Positions 1 to 6,828 of a stretch of DNA of 31,346 bases are shown here, in pieces. Made by a program: the position numbers and the translations under genes. The notes beneath the pieces are model-generated. The model saw only the letters and a list, made by a program, of their open reading frames with translations, did not search any database and was not told the origin of the DNA. How positions within the stretch are numbered: position 1 is the first letter of the stretch; each line of letters begins with the position of its first letter. The DNA is from Collinsella sp. (GTDB lineage: Bacteria; Actinomycetota; Coriobacteriia; Coriobacteriales; Coriobacteriaceae), in contig DXZN01000006.1 of assembly GCA_019419645.1 (NCBI GenBank), forward strand, positions 598-31,943, read 5' to 3'.

Positions 1-1
1 T

Positions 2-481
2 CTGGGCACCACGCGCGACATGGCGCCTGCCGTCATCGCTGTGGGGCCGGGCTTTACCGCGCCGGTTGACTGCGACGCCGTGGTCGAGACCATGCGCGGG
101 CATTTTCTCGGCCGTGTCATTACCCAAGGTTCGCCCCAGCCCAACACGGGCGTGCCGGGCATTATCGCCGGCTATGGCAAGGAACGTGTTATCCACAGCC
201 CCGCCGCCGGCGTGTTTCGGTCCGACCGCGCAATCGGCGACATCGTGAGCGCCGGAGACGTGATTGGCTACGCGGGCGATACGCCCATGTGCACGCAGAT
301 CGATGGCTGTCTGCGCGGGCTTTTGGCGAACGGCGTGCAGGTGACTGAGGGCTTTAAATGCGCCGATGTCGACCCGCGCGGCGATGCCAGCTATATCAAC
401 TACATTTCGGACAAAGCGACGTCGGTCGGCGGCGGCGTGCTCGAGGCACTCGCTATGCTCACCGATGTCTTTAGAGGATAG
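2..481 (+). CDS. yqeB: Selenium-dependent molybdenum hydroxylase system protein, YqeB/EF2563 family (5' end missing)
   Basis: The reading frame is open from the first bases of the window, so the true start lies upstream; about 160 C-terminal residues are present and end in TAG at 479-481. The segment GPGFTA followed by VVETMRGHFLGRV and a glycine-rich region (TGVPGIIAGYG, then SPAAGVF) matches what I recall of the EF2563/YqeB family. That family is linked to maturation of selenium-dependent molybdenum hydroxylases such as xanthine dehydrogenase-like enzymes; its exact biochemical step is not settled. An xdhC-type gene starts 10 bp downstream and a purine permease follows, which supports a purine/Mo-hydroxylase role. 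An ATG occurs at position 20, but the frame continues upstream with family-like residues, so it is unlikely to be the start. Family call fairly sure; function inferred. Confidence 0.75.
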   Translation: MGTTRDMAPAVIAVGPGFTAPVDCDAVVETMRGHFLGRVITQGSPQPNTGVPGIIAGYGKERVIHSPAAGVFRSDRAIGDIVSAGDVIGYAGDTPMCTQIDGCLRGLLANGVQVTEGFKCADVDPRGDASYINYISDKATSVGGGVLEALAMLTDVFRG

Positions 482-490
482 AAGGCGGCA

Positions 491-1534
491 ATGGAAAAGC
501 TCGATGTTGTGAATGCGGCGCTTGCCGCCCTGCGTGCTGGCGAGACGTGCGAGCTGGTGGTCGTGGCCGGTACGGCGGGGTCGTCCCCGCGCGGTGTGGG
601 CGCCTGGATGGCCGTCTTTGCCGATGGCAGCCAGGCGGGCACTATCGGCGGCGGCAAGATTGAGCTCTTTGCGCTGGATGAGGCGCGCGAGCTCCTGAGC
701 GCGGGACAGTCGCGTCTGGTCCGCTACACCATGGGCGGCGAGAACTCCGATACCGGCATGATCTGCGGCGGAGCCATCTGCCTGTGCTATCTGCGCCTGG
801 ATGTATCGCAGGCGCCGTTGTTCCAGTCGGTTGCCGACATCTTGGCCTATCGGCGCATCGGCGACTTCGTCATCGACTTTGAGCCGTTTATCGCGAGCGT
901 GCTCGAGGGCGATGTGGCCGAGTACCATGGCGAGGAATCGCGCCGCACCATTGCGGGCTGCCCCGGGCTTTCGCTGGTGGAGGAGGGGAGTAAGGTCACC
1001 TACACCAACGCCGCCTCCGAGATTCCCACGGCGCACATCGAGACGCTCTGCCCCGAGGGCCTGACCTATATCTTTGGCTGCGGCCACGTGGGCGCTGCGA
1101 CGGCTCGCGTGCTCACGGCGGCGGCCTTTGCCGTCGTGGCTTGCGACGACCGCCCCGGCACGCTGACCCCCGATTGGGTGCCCGGTGTCTACGACCGTCG
1201 TCTGGTCGACTACAAGAGCCTGAGCAAGCAGTGCCCCATCGGCCCGCGCGACCTGGTGGTCGTCGCCACGGCGGGTCCCAAGTCCGATATCGATGTGGTG
1301 ATTCAGGCCATGCGCGCCAAACCCGCCTATCTGGGCTGCTTGGGCTCGCGCCGCAAGACCGCCTTTGTGCGCGCCCGCCTGGAGCAGGAGGGCTTTACGC
1401 AGGAGCAGATCGACGAGCTGCACCTGCCGATTGGTGTCGCCATCGAGGCCGAGGACCCCGAGGAGATCGCCATCTCCATCGCCGCCGAGATGATCCACCT
1501 GCGTCGCACCAAACTCGTCCCCCGCAAGCGCTAG
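491..1534 (+). CDS. xdhC: XdhC/CoxI family molybdenum hydroxylase maturation factor
   Basis: A 347-residue protein of the XdhC/CoxI family, whose members bind molybdenum cofactor and help sulfurate and insert it into xanthine dehydrogenase-type enzymes in the cytoplasm. The N-terminal domain shows the typical SSPRGVGAWM, GTIGGGKIE and MICGGAICL stretches (about residues 30-100). The C-terminal domain begins with a Rossmann nucleotide-binding motif, YIFGCGHVG, near residue 193, and ends with a conserved LGSRRK and PIGVAIEAEDPEEIAISIAAE region. Length is normal for two-domain members. It starts with ATG 10 bp after the yqeB-like gene, with a weak AAGG upstream, so the two are probably one operon. 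The hydroxylase itself is not in the window. The family call is secure; the client enzyme is inferred. Confidence 0.88.
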   Translation: MEKLDVVNAALAALRAGETCELVVVAGTAGSSPRGVGAWMAVFADGSQAGTIGGGKIELFALDEARELLSAGQSRLVRYTMGGENSDTGMICGGAICLCYLRLDVSQAPLFQSVADILAYRRIGDFVIDFEPFIASVLEGDVAEYHGEESRRTIAGCPGLSLVEEGSKVTYTNAASEIPTAHIETLCPEGLTYIFGCGHVGAATARVLTAAAFAVVACDDRPGTLTPDWVPGVYDRRLVDYKSLSKQCPIGPRDLVVVATAGPKSDIDVVIQAMRAKPAYLGCLGSRRKTAFVRARLEQEGFTQEQIDELHLPIGVAIEAEDPEEIAISIAAEMIHLRRTKLVPRKR

Positions 1535-1604
1535 TCGCATCCCAAATGAGCTGCCCCAGCCCTCTGCCGCATGCGGGTCAAAATGCTACCTGTGCCATAT
1601 GCCC

Positions 1605-1639
1605 TATAATGTCCGACCGTTGAGCGGCATGGGGCCGCT
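1605..1639 (+). promoter_or_regulatory. Candidate promoter and leader hairpin for the purine permease
   Basis: A perfect TATAAT lies at 1605-1610 in the gap between xdhC and the permease. No good -35 hexamer sits 16-18 bp upstream. It is followed by a 6-bp hairpin, AGCGGC (1623-1628) with GCCGCT (1634-1639), in what would be the early 5' leader. I saw no purine riboswitch consensus. This would let the permease be transcribed separately from yqeB/xdhC. Confidence 0.4.
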
Positions 1640-1661
1640 GCCTAGGGTATGGGAGGCGCAA

Positions 1662-2975
1662 ATGGCAGAGTCGGCAGCAGGGGATGCCCTGTTCGAGCGT
1701 ACGGGAAAAGTTTCGTTTGTGCAGGTATTACCCCATGCACTGCAGCATGTGCTGGCGGCATTCGCGGGTATCGTCACGCCCGCCATCATTATCGCGTCGG
1801 TCTGTGGCTTTACCCCTCAGGAGGAGGCCGCCGTCATCCAGGCGTCGCTCGTCCTCTCGGCGCTTGACATTTTCCTTCAACAGTTTCCCATAAAAGGTGT
1901 CGTCGGTTCGGGCCTGCCCATTGTGATGGGTGCGAGCTTTACCTTCGTGCCGGCGCTCAAGGCAGTCGGTCTTGAGCTTGGTTTTGAGGCCGTACTGGGC
2001 GCCCAGGTAATCGGCGGCGCGCTCGTCGCGCTCTTCGGCCTACTGTTTAGGCGCGTGAGTTTTCTATTTCCGGCCCCGGTGCTTGGCACCGTCATCTTTG
2101 TCATTGGCCTGTCGCTATGCCCAGTGGCAGTTGCCTCCATGGCGGGCGGGGAGGGCGCAGCCGATTTTGGCAGTGTCACCAACTGGGCCGTCGCACTTGT
2201 GACGTTCGTCGTCACCTTTATGGCTGGCAACTACGGCAAGGGCGCGCTTAGGCTGGGCAGCATCCTGGCTGGTATCTGCGCGGGCTTTGTTTTGGCTGCG
2301 GTGTTGGGCATGGTCGATTTCTCGGCCATCGCGACCGCCAGCTGGTTCGCCCCGCCGGCCCTGGGCGCCCATCGCCTGGTGTTCGACCCGGCCGCGTGCG
2401 CCGTTGTGGGCGTTGTCGCCATTGTCAACGCAGTACAGGTCATGGGCGAGTTTGCCGCCGTGTCGTCCGCTGCGCTCGATACCCCTGCGACCGATAGCCA
2501 GATCTCGGGTGGCCTGATCGCCAACGGCCTGGTCGGTATGCTGTCAGGCTTTTTTGGCGGCGTCCCCACGGCAACCTTTGGCCAGAATGTGGGCATTATC
2601 GCCGAGAACAAGGTCGTCAACCGCATGGTCTTTACGCTTGCGGCTGCCATCCTGCTCATCGCGGGCCTGCTGCCCAAGTGTGCGGCGGTGCTCACGTCTA
2701 TTCCGCAGCCGGTCATCGGTGGCGCCACGATTGGCGTGTTCGCGACCATCGGTATGAACGGTGTGGTCATGTTTGCCCGCCACGGCCTGTCTCAGCGCGA
2801 TACCACGCTCATGGGTCTCTCTATCGCCTTTGGCACGGGCATTGAGCGCACGGCCGGCGCGCTTGCCGGCGCTGGATTCCCCGCATGGGTTGGCACCGTT
2901 TTTGGCGGATCCTCCATTGCCGTCGCCGCGCTCGTTGCTGTGATCCTCAACCTGGTCCTCCCGCGCCAAAAATAA
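1662..2975 (+). CDS. NCS2 (nucleobase:cation symporter-2) family purine/xanthine permease
   Basis: A 437-residue, very hydrophobic inner-membrane transporter with roughly a dozen predicted membrane segments. Family features include the N-terminal QHVLAAFAGIVTPAII, the VGSGLPIVMGASFTF segment, and the later GVPTATFGQNVGIIAENKVVNRMVF region, where NCS2 proteins carry the signature and substrate-binding residues. Members import uracil, xanthine or uric acid with protons or sodium; the xdhC/yqeB neighbours favour a purine such as xanthine or urate, but substrate cannot be read from sequence. I chose the ATG at 1662 because GGGAGG (1651-1656) lies 5 bases before it; an in-frame ATG at 1599 would precede the candidate -10 box and adds an unlikely hydrophilic lead. 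No T-tract terminator follows. Confidence 0.87.
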   Translation: MAESAAGDALFERTGKVSFVQVLPHALQHVLAAFAGIVTPAIIIASVCGFTPQEEAAVIQASLVLSALDIFLQQFPIKGVVGSGLPIVMGASFTFVPALKAVGLELGFEAVLGAQVIGGALVALFGLLFRRVSFLFPAPVLGTVIFVIGLSLCPVAVASMAGGEGAADFGSVTNWAVALVTFVVTFMAGNYGKGALRLGSILAGICAGFVLAAVLGMVDFSAIATASWFAPPALGAHRLVFDPAACAVVGVVAIVNAVQVMGEFAAVSSAALDTPATDSQISGGLIANGLVGMLSGFFGGVPTATFGQNVGIIAENKVVNRMVFTLAAAILLIAGLLPKCAAVLTSIPQPVIGGATIGVFATIGMNGVVMFARHGLSQRDTTLMGLSIAFGTGIERTAGALAGAGFPAWVGTVFGGSSIAVAALVAVILNLVLPRQK

Positions 2976-2988
2976 CGCCCCATATATG

Positions 2989-3055
2989 AGTTGCGGTGGA
3001 ATAGGGACTGTTTAAGCCTTTTAAGCCATCAAACAGTCCCTATCTCACCGCAACT
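2989..3055. repeat. Long imperfect palindrome with GGGACTG core (REP/MITE-like)
   Basis: Two 25-nt arms (2989-3013 and 3031-3055) are inverted copies at 23 of 25 positions; the only mismatch is a GA/AG pair of bases in the middle. The arms contain AGTTGCGGTG outside and ATAGGGACTGTTT inside, around a 17-nt spacer. There is no T-run after it, so it is not a standard terminator for the permease. Similar palindromes with GGGAC cores occur at 24585-24678 and 28212-28278. Confidence 0.75.
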
Positions 3056-3153
3056 GCTGTTTTCCTCCGTGCCCTAGGGATCAATTTGTGCGGGGGAGTT
3101 GTGGAGTTGTGCAGGCAGACGAGGTTTTTCTGGAAATACGCTCCCGATGCGCG

Positions 3154-3159
3154 TATAGT
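3154..3159 (+). promoter_or_regulatory. Candidate -10 box for the rplE (spc) transcription unit
   Basis: TATAGT at 3154-3159 is the best -10-like hexamer in the 321-bp gap before rplE. The -35 region around 3130-3136 (CTGGAA / TGGAAA) is weak. Transcription from here would give a leader of about 130 nt that contains the folded region at 3178-3235. The call is tentative. Confidence 0.35.
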
Positions 3160-3165
3160 ACCGAT

Positions 3166-3296
3166 TGTTTTGTCGGCTCCTGCTGCGTCGAGTCCAAACC
3201 GCGAAATGCCATGAGCGGCGCGGATGCAGCCAGGAGGCACGAGGACAACCCATCGTGGCCACGCCCCGTGCTTAAAACCCCAAGAAGGAGTGAACA
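3166..3296 (+). promoter_or_regulatory. Structured 5' leader upstream of rplE
   Basis: The bases at 3178-3189 pair with 3223-3235 to make a stem of 12 pairs with one bulged G and one G-U pair. Inside it CCGC (3199-3202) pairs with GCGG (3215-3218). A second possible stem is GCACG near 3237 with CGTGC near 3267. The rplE ribosome binding site AAGGAG is at 3285-3290. In E. coli the spc operon is controlled by S8 binding near the L5 start, so a regulatory leader here is plausible. I could not match this fold to a known ribosomal leader. Confidence 0.45.
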
Positions 3297-3854
3297 ATGG
3301 CAGAAGAGAAGTATGTGCCGCGTCTGAAGACCAAGTACAACAACGAGGTCAAGCAGCAGCTTCAGGACAAGTTCCAGTACGAGAACGTCATGATGATCCC
3401 CAAGTTTGAGAAGATCGTCGTGAACATGGGTGTCGGCGAGGCCGCTACCGATTCCAAGGCCATCGACGGTGCCGTGCGCGACCTGCGCGCCATCACCGGC
3501 CAGCAGCCGATGATCACCCGTGCCCGTAAGTCCATCGCTACCTTCCGCCTGCGCGCTGGTATGCCGATCGGCTGCAAGGTTACCCTGCGTGGCGACCGTA
3601 TGTGGGAGTTCTTCGATCGTCTGACCTCCGTCGCGATTCCCCGTATCCGCGACTTCCGCGGCATCTCCGCCAAGAGCTTCGACGGCCGTGGTAACTTCTC
3701 CATGGGCGTCACCGAGCAGCTCATCTTCCCCGAGATCGACTTCGACTCCGTCGATCACCAGCGTGGTATGGACATCACTTTCGTGACCACCGCCAATACC
3801 GATGAGGAGGCCAAGGCCCTTCTGGACGCCTTCGGTTTCCCGTTCAAGAAATAG
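3297..3854 (+). CDS. rplE: 50S ribosomal protein L5
   Basis: A 185-residue L5, the central-protuberance protein that binds 5S rRNA and contacts P-site tRNA. The N-terminal LKTKYNNEV..QLQDKFQYENVMMIPKFEKIVVNMGVG, the central QQPMITRARKSIATFRLRAGMPIGCKVTLRG, and the C-terminal IFPEID..QRGMDITFVTTA stretches are all typical, and length is normal (about 180). The ATG has AAGGAG six bases upstream. It is the first gene of a long ribosomal operon here, whereas in most bacteria rplN and rplX come directly before it; instead there is a candidate promoter and leader. A hairpin at 3871-3898 lies between it and rpsN. Confidence 0.98.
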   Translation: MAEEKYVPRLKTKYNNEVKQQLQDKFQYENVMMIPKFEKIVVNMGVGEAATDSKAIDGAVRDLRAITGQQPMITRARKSIATFRLRAGMPIGCKVTLRGDRMWEFFDRLTSVAIPRIRDFRGISAKSFDGRGNFSMGVTEQLIFPEIDFDSVDHQRGMDITFVTTANTDEEAKALLDAFGFPFKK

Positions 3855-3870
3855 GTTCACCTGCCCTATG

Positions 3871-3898
3871 AGCGCCGTTCCCAGAAGGGGGCGGCGCT
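3871..3898 (+). other. Intercistronic hairpin between rplE and rpsN
   Basis: AGCGCCG at 3871-3877 pairs with CGGCGCT at 3892-3898, with a further CCC/GGG pairing inside. There is no T-run, so it is not a full terminator. It could be an mRNA processing or stability element, or a translational control site. Confidence 0.5.
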
Positions 3899-3933
3899 TG
3901 GGGCGAACAATACTCTATGTGAGGAGGATATAA

Positions 3934-4119
3934 GTGGCTAAGACATCGATGATCGTCAAGTGCAATCGCAAGCAGAAGTTCTCTACTCGTGAGTACACGC
4001 GCTGCCAGCGCTGCGGCCGTCCGCACTCTGTGTACCGCAAGTTCGGCCTGTGCCGTGTCTGCTTCCGCGAGCTTGCACTCAAGGGCGAGCTTCCCGGCGT
4101 TAAGAAGGCCAGCTGGTAA
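3934..4119 (+). CDS. rpsN: 30S ribosomal protein S14, zinc-binding short form
   Basis: A 61-residue type Z S14, which assembles late in the 30S head. Four cysteines at residues 24, 27, 40 and 43 (CQRC and CRVC) form the zinc ribbon that defines the short form; the long form lacks them and is about 100 residues. The start is GTG at 3934, chosen because GAGGAGG lies just upstream and the N-terminus MAKTSMIVK fits the family. It follows rplE by 79 bp and precedes rpsH by 119 bp, a loose spacing for this operon. Confidence 0.97.
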   Translation: MAKTSMIVKCNRKQKFSTREYTRCQRCGRPHSVYRKFGLCRVCFRELALKGELPGVKKASW

Positions 4120-4174
4120 GTCACTACCAGCGTTTCAAGCATCCGTTTGGAACAGGGAAAACGCGCTAAAAAGG

Positions 4175-4197
4175 CTTTGCCGTTAAGGGCGGCGAAG
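4175..4197 (+). other. Intercistronic hairpin between rpsN and rpsH
   Basis: CTTTGCCG (4175-4182) pairs with CGGCGAAG (4190-4197), 8 bp with one G-U pair and a 7-nt loop. It lies in an unusually long 119-bp gap, about 40 nt before the rpsH start. S8 is the usual repressor of the spc operon, but I cannot see its binding motif clearly. Confidence 0.4.
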
Positions 4198-4238
4198 AAC
4201 CAAGAGCACGTGTTCATCAAGAACGAAGGAGAATCTGT

Positions 4239-4637
4239 ATGAACCTTACAGACCCGATCGCAGATATGCTTACGCGCATCCGTAACGCTAACTCTGTGAA
4301 CAAGGCCACGGTCTCCATGCCGAGCAGCAAGAAGCTCGTCGAGATCGCTCGTGTTCTGCACGAGGAGGGCTACATCGAGGGCTACGATGTCGAGGACACC
4401 GTTCCCCAGAAGACTCTGCACATCACGCTTAAGTATGGTCCCAAGAAGGCTAAGGTCATCAACGGCATCCGCCGCATTTCCAAGCCGGGCCTGCGTAAGT
4501 ACACCGGCGTTGCCGACATGCCCCGCGTCCGCGGTGGCCTTGGTACCGCCATTATTTCCACCAGCCATGGCGTTATGACCGACCGCGATGCTCGCAAGCA
4601 CAACGTCGGCGGCGAGATCATCGCTTACGTCTGGTAA
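4239..4637 (+). CDS. rpsH: 30S ribosomal protein S8
   Basis: A 132-residue S8, a primary 16S rRNA binder of the 30S platform and, in E. coli, the repressor of the spc operon. It begins with DPIADMLTRIRNAN, carries RISKPGLRKYTG in the middle and ends with the signature STSHGVMTDRDARKHNVGGEIIAYVW. Length is normal. AAGGAG lies upstream of the ATG. The next gene rplF starts 33 bp later. Confidence 0.98.
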   Translation: MNLTDPIADMLTRIRNANSVNKATVSMPSSKKLVEIARVLHEEGYIEGYDVEDTVPQKTLHITLKYGPKKAKVINGIRRISKPGLRKYTGVADMPRVRGGLGTAIISTSHGVMTDRDARKHNVGGEIIAYVW

Positions 4638-4670
4638 TTCGCTCGGTAGGTAGAAGGAAAGGAGATCACC

Positions 4671-5207
4671 GTGTCTCGTATCGGTAATAAGCCTGTCCAG
4701 ATTCCCGCCGGAGTCGAAGTGGCAGTCAACGGCAACAACGTTGTCGTCAAGGGCCCCAAGGGCCAGCTCGAGCTCGATGTCTTTGAGAAGCTCGCTATCA
4801 ACATCGAGGACAACGTCCTCACCGTTTCCCGTCCCGACGACGAGCGTGAGACCCGTGCCCGCCACGGCCTCACCCGCGCCCTCATCCACAACATGGTGGT
4901 TGGCGTTTCCGAGGGCTTCGAGAAGAAGCTCGAGCTCGCCGGCGTCGGTTACCGCGTGCAGCAGAAGGGCAAGAACCTCGAGTTCTCCCTGGGCTTCTCG
5001 CACCCCGTGATCGTCGAGGCTCCCGAGGGCATCACCTTCGAGGTTCCCGACAACACCCACGTGAACGTCAAGGGTATCAACAAGCAGCAGGTCGGTCAGA
5101 TCGCCGCTGAGATCCGCGGCCATCGTCCTCCCGAGCCTTACAAGGGCAAGGGTATCCACTACGTTGGCGAGCACATCCGCCGCAAGCTGGGTAAGGCCGC
5201 CAAGTAG
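4671..5207 (+). CDS. rplF: 50S ribosomal protein L6
   Basis: A 178-residue L6, which sits at the base of the L7/L12 stalk near the sarcin-ricin loop. It starts SRIGNKPVQIPAGVEV and contains two repeated L6 domains, with the C-terminal signature PEPYKGKGIHYVGEHIRRKLGKA. The start is GTG at 4671, supported by AAAGGAG about 6 bases before it. Length is normal. A 75-bp gap with a hairpin separates it from rplR. Confidence 0.98.
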   Translation: MSRIGNKPVQIPAGVEVAVNGNNVVVKGPKGQLELDVFEKLAINIEDNVLTVSRPDDERETRARHGLTRALIHNMVVGVSEGFEKKLELAGVGYRVQQKGKNLEFSLGFSHPVIVEAPEGITFEVPDNTHVNVKGINKQQVGQIAAEIRGHRPPEPYKGKGIHYVGEHIRRKLGKAAK

Positions 5208-5232
5208 TCGTAACCGACTCACTCGCATAAGA

Positions 5233-5254
5233 CCAGCACCCCGTCAGGTGCTGG
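5233..5254 (+). other. Intercistronic hairpin between rplF and rplR
   Basis: CCAGCACC (5233-5240) and GGTGCTGG (5247-5254) form a perfect 8-bp stem with a 6-nt loop. A run of five T occurs at 5266-5270, too far downstream for a normal terminator. It may modulate expression of the downstream part of the operon or protect the mRNA. Confidence 0.45.
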
Positions 5255-5282
5255 CAAGATCAACCTTTTTAGGAGTTTACGT

Positions 5283-5651
5283 ATGAACAAGCATAAGGCG
5301 AAGCTGGAAGGCCTCAAGCGTCGTCAGCGTCGTGTTCGCGGCAAGGTCTCGGGTACCTCCGAGCGTCCGCGTCTTCGCGTGACCCGTACTAACGCCAACA
5401 TCTATGCCCAGATCATCGACGACAGCAAGGGCTCCAGCCTGACGCTCGTCTCTGCCTCGACCCTCGAGGCCGAGTTCAAGGGCACCCACACCTCGAACAA
5501 GGAGGCTGCGGAGAAGGTCGGTCAGCTCGTTGGCAAGCGCGCCATCGAGGCCGGCATCACCAAGGTCGCCTTCGATCGTGGTGGCCGTATCTACCATGGC
5601 CGCGTCAAGGCCCTCGCCGACGGTGCTCGTGCCGCCGGTCTCGAGTTCTAG
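5283..5651 (+). CDS. rplR: 50S ribosomal protein L18
   Basis: A 122-residue L18 that binds 5S rRNA together with L5. It has a basic N-terminus (KLEGLKRRQRRVRGKVSGTSERPRL), the VFRTNANIYAQIIDD-type strand (here VTRTNANIYAQIIDD), and the C-terminal signature AFDRGGRIYHGRVKALADGARAAGLEF. Length is normal. The ribosome binding site TAGGAG lies upstream of the ATG. rpsE begins 14 bp later, with its GGAGG overlapping the rplR stop region. Confidence 0.98.
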   Translation: MNKHKAKLEGLKRRQRRVRGKVSGTSERPRLRVTRTNANIYAQIIDDSKGSSLTLVSASTLEAEFKGTHTSNKEAAEKVGQLVGKRAIEAGITKVAFDRGGRIYHGRVKALADGARAAGLEF

Positions 5652-5665
5652 GAGGTATGTAGCAC

Positions 5666-6190
5666 ATGGCTCGTAATCAGAAGCAGCAGCGCGAGGCCTC
5701 CGAGTTCGAGGAGCGCGTCGTTTACATCAACCGCGTGTCGAAGACCGTCAAGGGTGGTCGTCGCATGAGCCTCGTCGCTCTCGTCGTCGTTGGCGACGGC
5801 AAGGGCAACGTCGGCGTTGGCATGGGCAAGTCCGCTGAGGTGCCCCTGGCCATCTCCAAGGCGTCTCTCGATGCCAAGAAGAACATGTTCCACGTGCCGG
5901 TGACCGAGCAGGGCACCATCCCGCACGAGGTTCTCGGCCACTTTGGTGCCGGCCGCATCATCATCAAGCCCGCTGTCGAGGGTACCGGCGTTATCGCCGG
6001 CGGCGCTGTGCGTCCCCTCTTCGAGCTTGCTGGCATCAAGAACGTCCTGTCCAAGTCCCTCGGTACCGACAACGGCCTCAACATCATCAAGGCTGCCGTC
6101 GAGGGCCTCAAGGAGCTCTCCAGCCCTGAGGACGTCGCGGCTCGCCGTGGCCTGACGGTCTCCGAGATGTTCGTCGGTAAGGAGAACTAA
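5666..6190 (+). CDS. rpsE: 30S ribosomal protein S5
   Basis: A 174-residue S5, a 30S protein involved in decoding accuracy and mRNA helicase activity at the entry channel. The double-stranded RNA-binding signature GRRMSLVALVVVGDGKGNVGVGMGKSAEV is near residues 31-60, and the C-terminal domain carries GTGVIAGGAVRPLFELAGIKNVLSKSLG. GGAGG precedes the ATG. The stop codon is 2 bp before rpmD, showing tight coupling. Confidence 0.98.
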   Translation: MARNQKQQREASEFEERVVYINRVSKTVKGGRRMSLVALVVVGDGKGNVGVGMGKSAEVPLAISKASLDAKKNMFHVPVTEQGTIPHEVLGHFGAGRIIIKPAVEGTGVIAGGAVRPLFELAGIKNVLSKSLGTDNGLNIIKAAVEGLKELSSPEDVAARRGLTVSEMFVGKEN

Positions 6191-6192
6191 GC

Positions 6193-6375
6193 ATGGCTGA
6201 CACCATCAAGATCAAGCAGGTCCGCAGCACCAACGGTTGCAAGCAGGACCAGGTCCGTACTGTCCGTGCCCTCGGTCTCCACAGGATCCGCGAGGTTCGC
6301 GAGATTGCTGACAACGAGTCCGTCCGCGGCATGATCTTCAAGGTCAAGCACCTTGTCGAGATTGTAGAGGAGTAG
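6193..6375 (+). CDS. rpmD: 50S ribosomal protein L30
   Basis: A 60-residue L30 with the family's IKIKQVRSTNGCKQDQVRTVRALGLHRI core and the C-terminal VRGMIFKVKHLVEIVEE. Length is normal. It starts 2 bp after rpsE and ends 3 bp before rplO, so translation is probably coupled across the three genes. Confidence 0.97.
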   Translation: MADTIKIKQVRSTNGCKQDQVRTVRALGLHRIREVREIADNESVRGMIFKVKHLVEIVEE

Positions 6376-6378
6376 CAA

Positions 6379-6828
6379 ATGCAGCTTCACGATCTTACTC
6401 CCGCGCCCGGTTCCACCAAGAACCGTAAGCGCGTCGGCCGTGGCAATTCTTCGGGTCACGGCACCACTTCTGGCCGCGGCCAGAAGGGCCAGGGTTCCCG
6501 CTCTGGCGGCACCAAGGGTGCCGGCTTCGAGGGTGGCCAGACTCCGCTGGCTATGCGCCTGCCCAAGCTTCCGGGCTTCCGCAACCCCCGTCGTATCGAG
6601 TACACCGCTGTTAACGTTGAGCGTCTCGAGCGTAAGTTCGAGGATGGCGCTGTGATCGACGGTGCCGCTCTTAAGGCCGCTCGCATCACCAAGAGCGAGT
6701 TCGAGCCCGTCAAGGTGCTCGGCAATGGTGAGCTCACCAAGAAGTTCACGGTCAAGGTCGACAAGGTCAGCGCTTCTGCGCAGGCCAAGATCGAGGCCGC
6801 CGGCGGAAAGGTCGAGCTGCCGTGCTAA
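6379..6828 (+). CDS. rplO: 50S ribosomal protein L15
   Basis: A 149-residue L15, an early-assembling 50S protein. It begins MQLHDLTPAPGSTKNRKRVGRG and carries the long glycine/arginine/serine-rich extension typical of L15 (about residues 18-50), with the C-terminal segment VKVDKVSASAQAKIEAAGGKVEL matching the family signature. A GAGG before the ATG overlaps the end of rpmD. Its last 7 bases overlap the start of secY. Confidence 0.97.
   Translation: MQLHDLTPAPGSTKNRKRVGRGNSSGHGTTSGRGQKGQGSRSGGTKGAGFEGGQTPLAMRLPKLPGFRNPRRIEYTAVNVERLERKFEDGAVIDGAALKAARITKSEFEPVKVLGNGELTKKFTVKVDKVSASAQAKIEAAGGKVELPC

Noticed and set aside
2989..3055. Terminator for the permease gene
   Set aside because: Stable palindrome but no T-run on either strand and a long spacer; better described as a repeat element.
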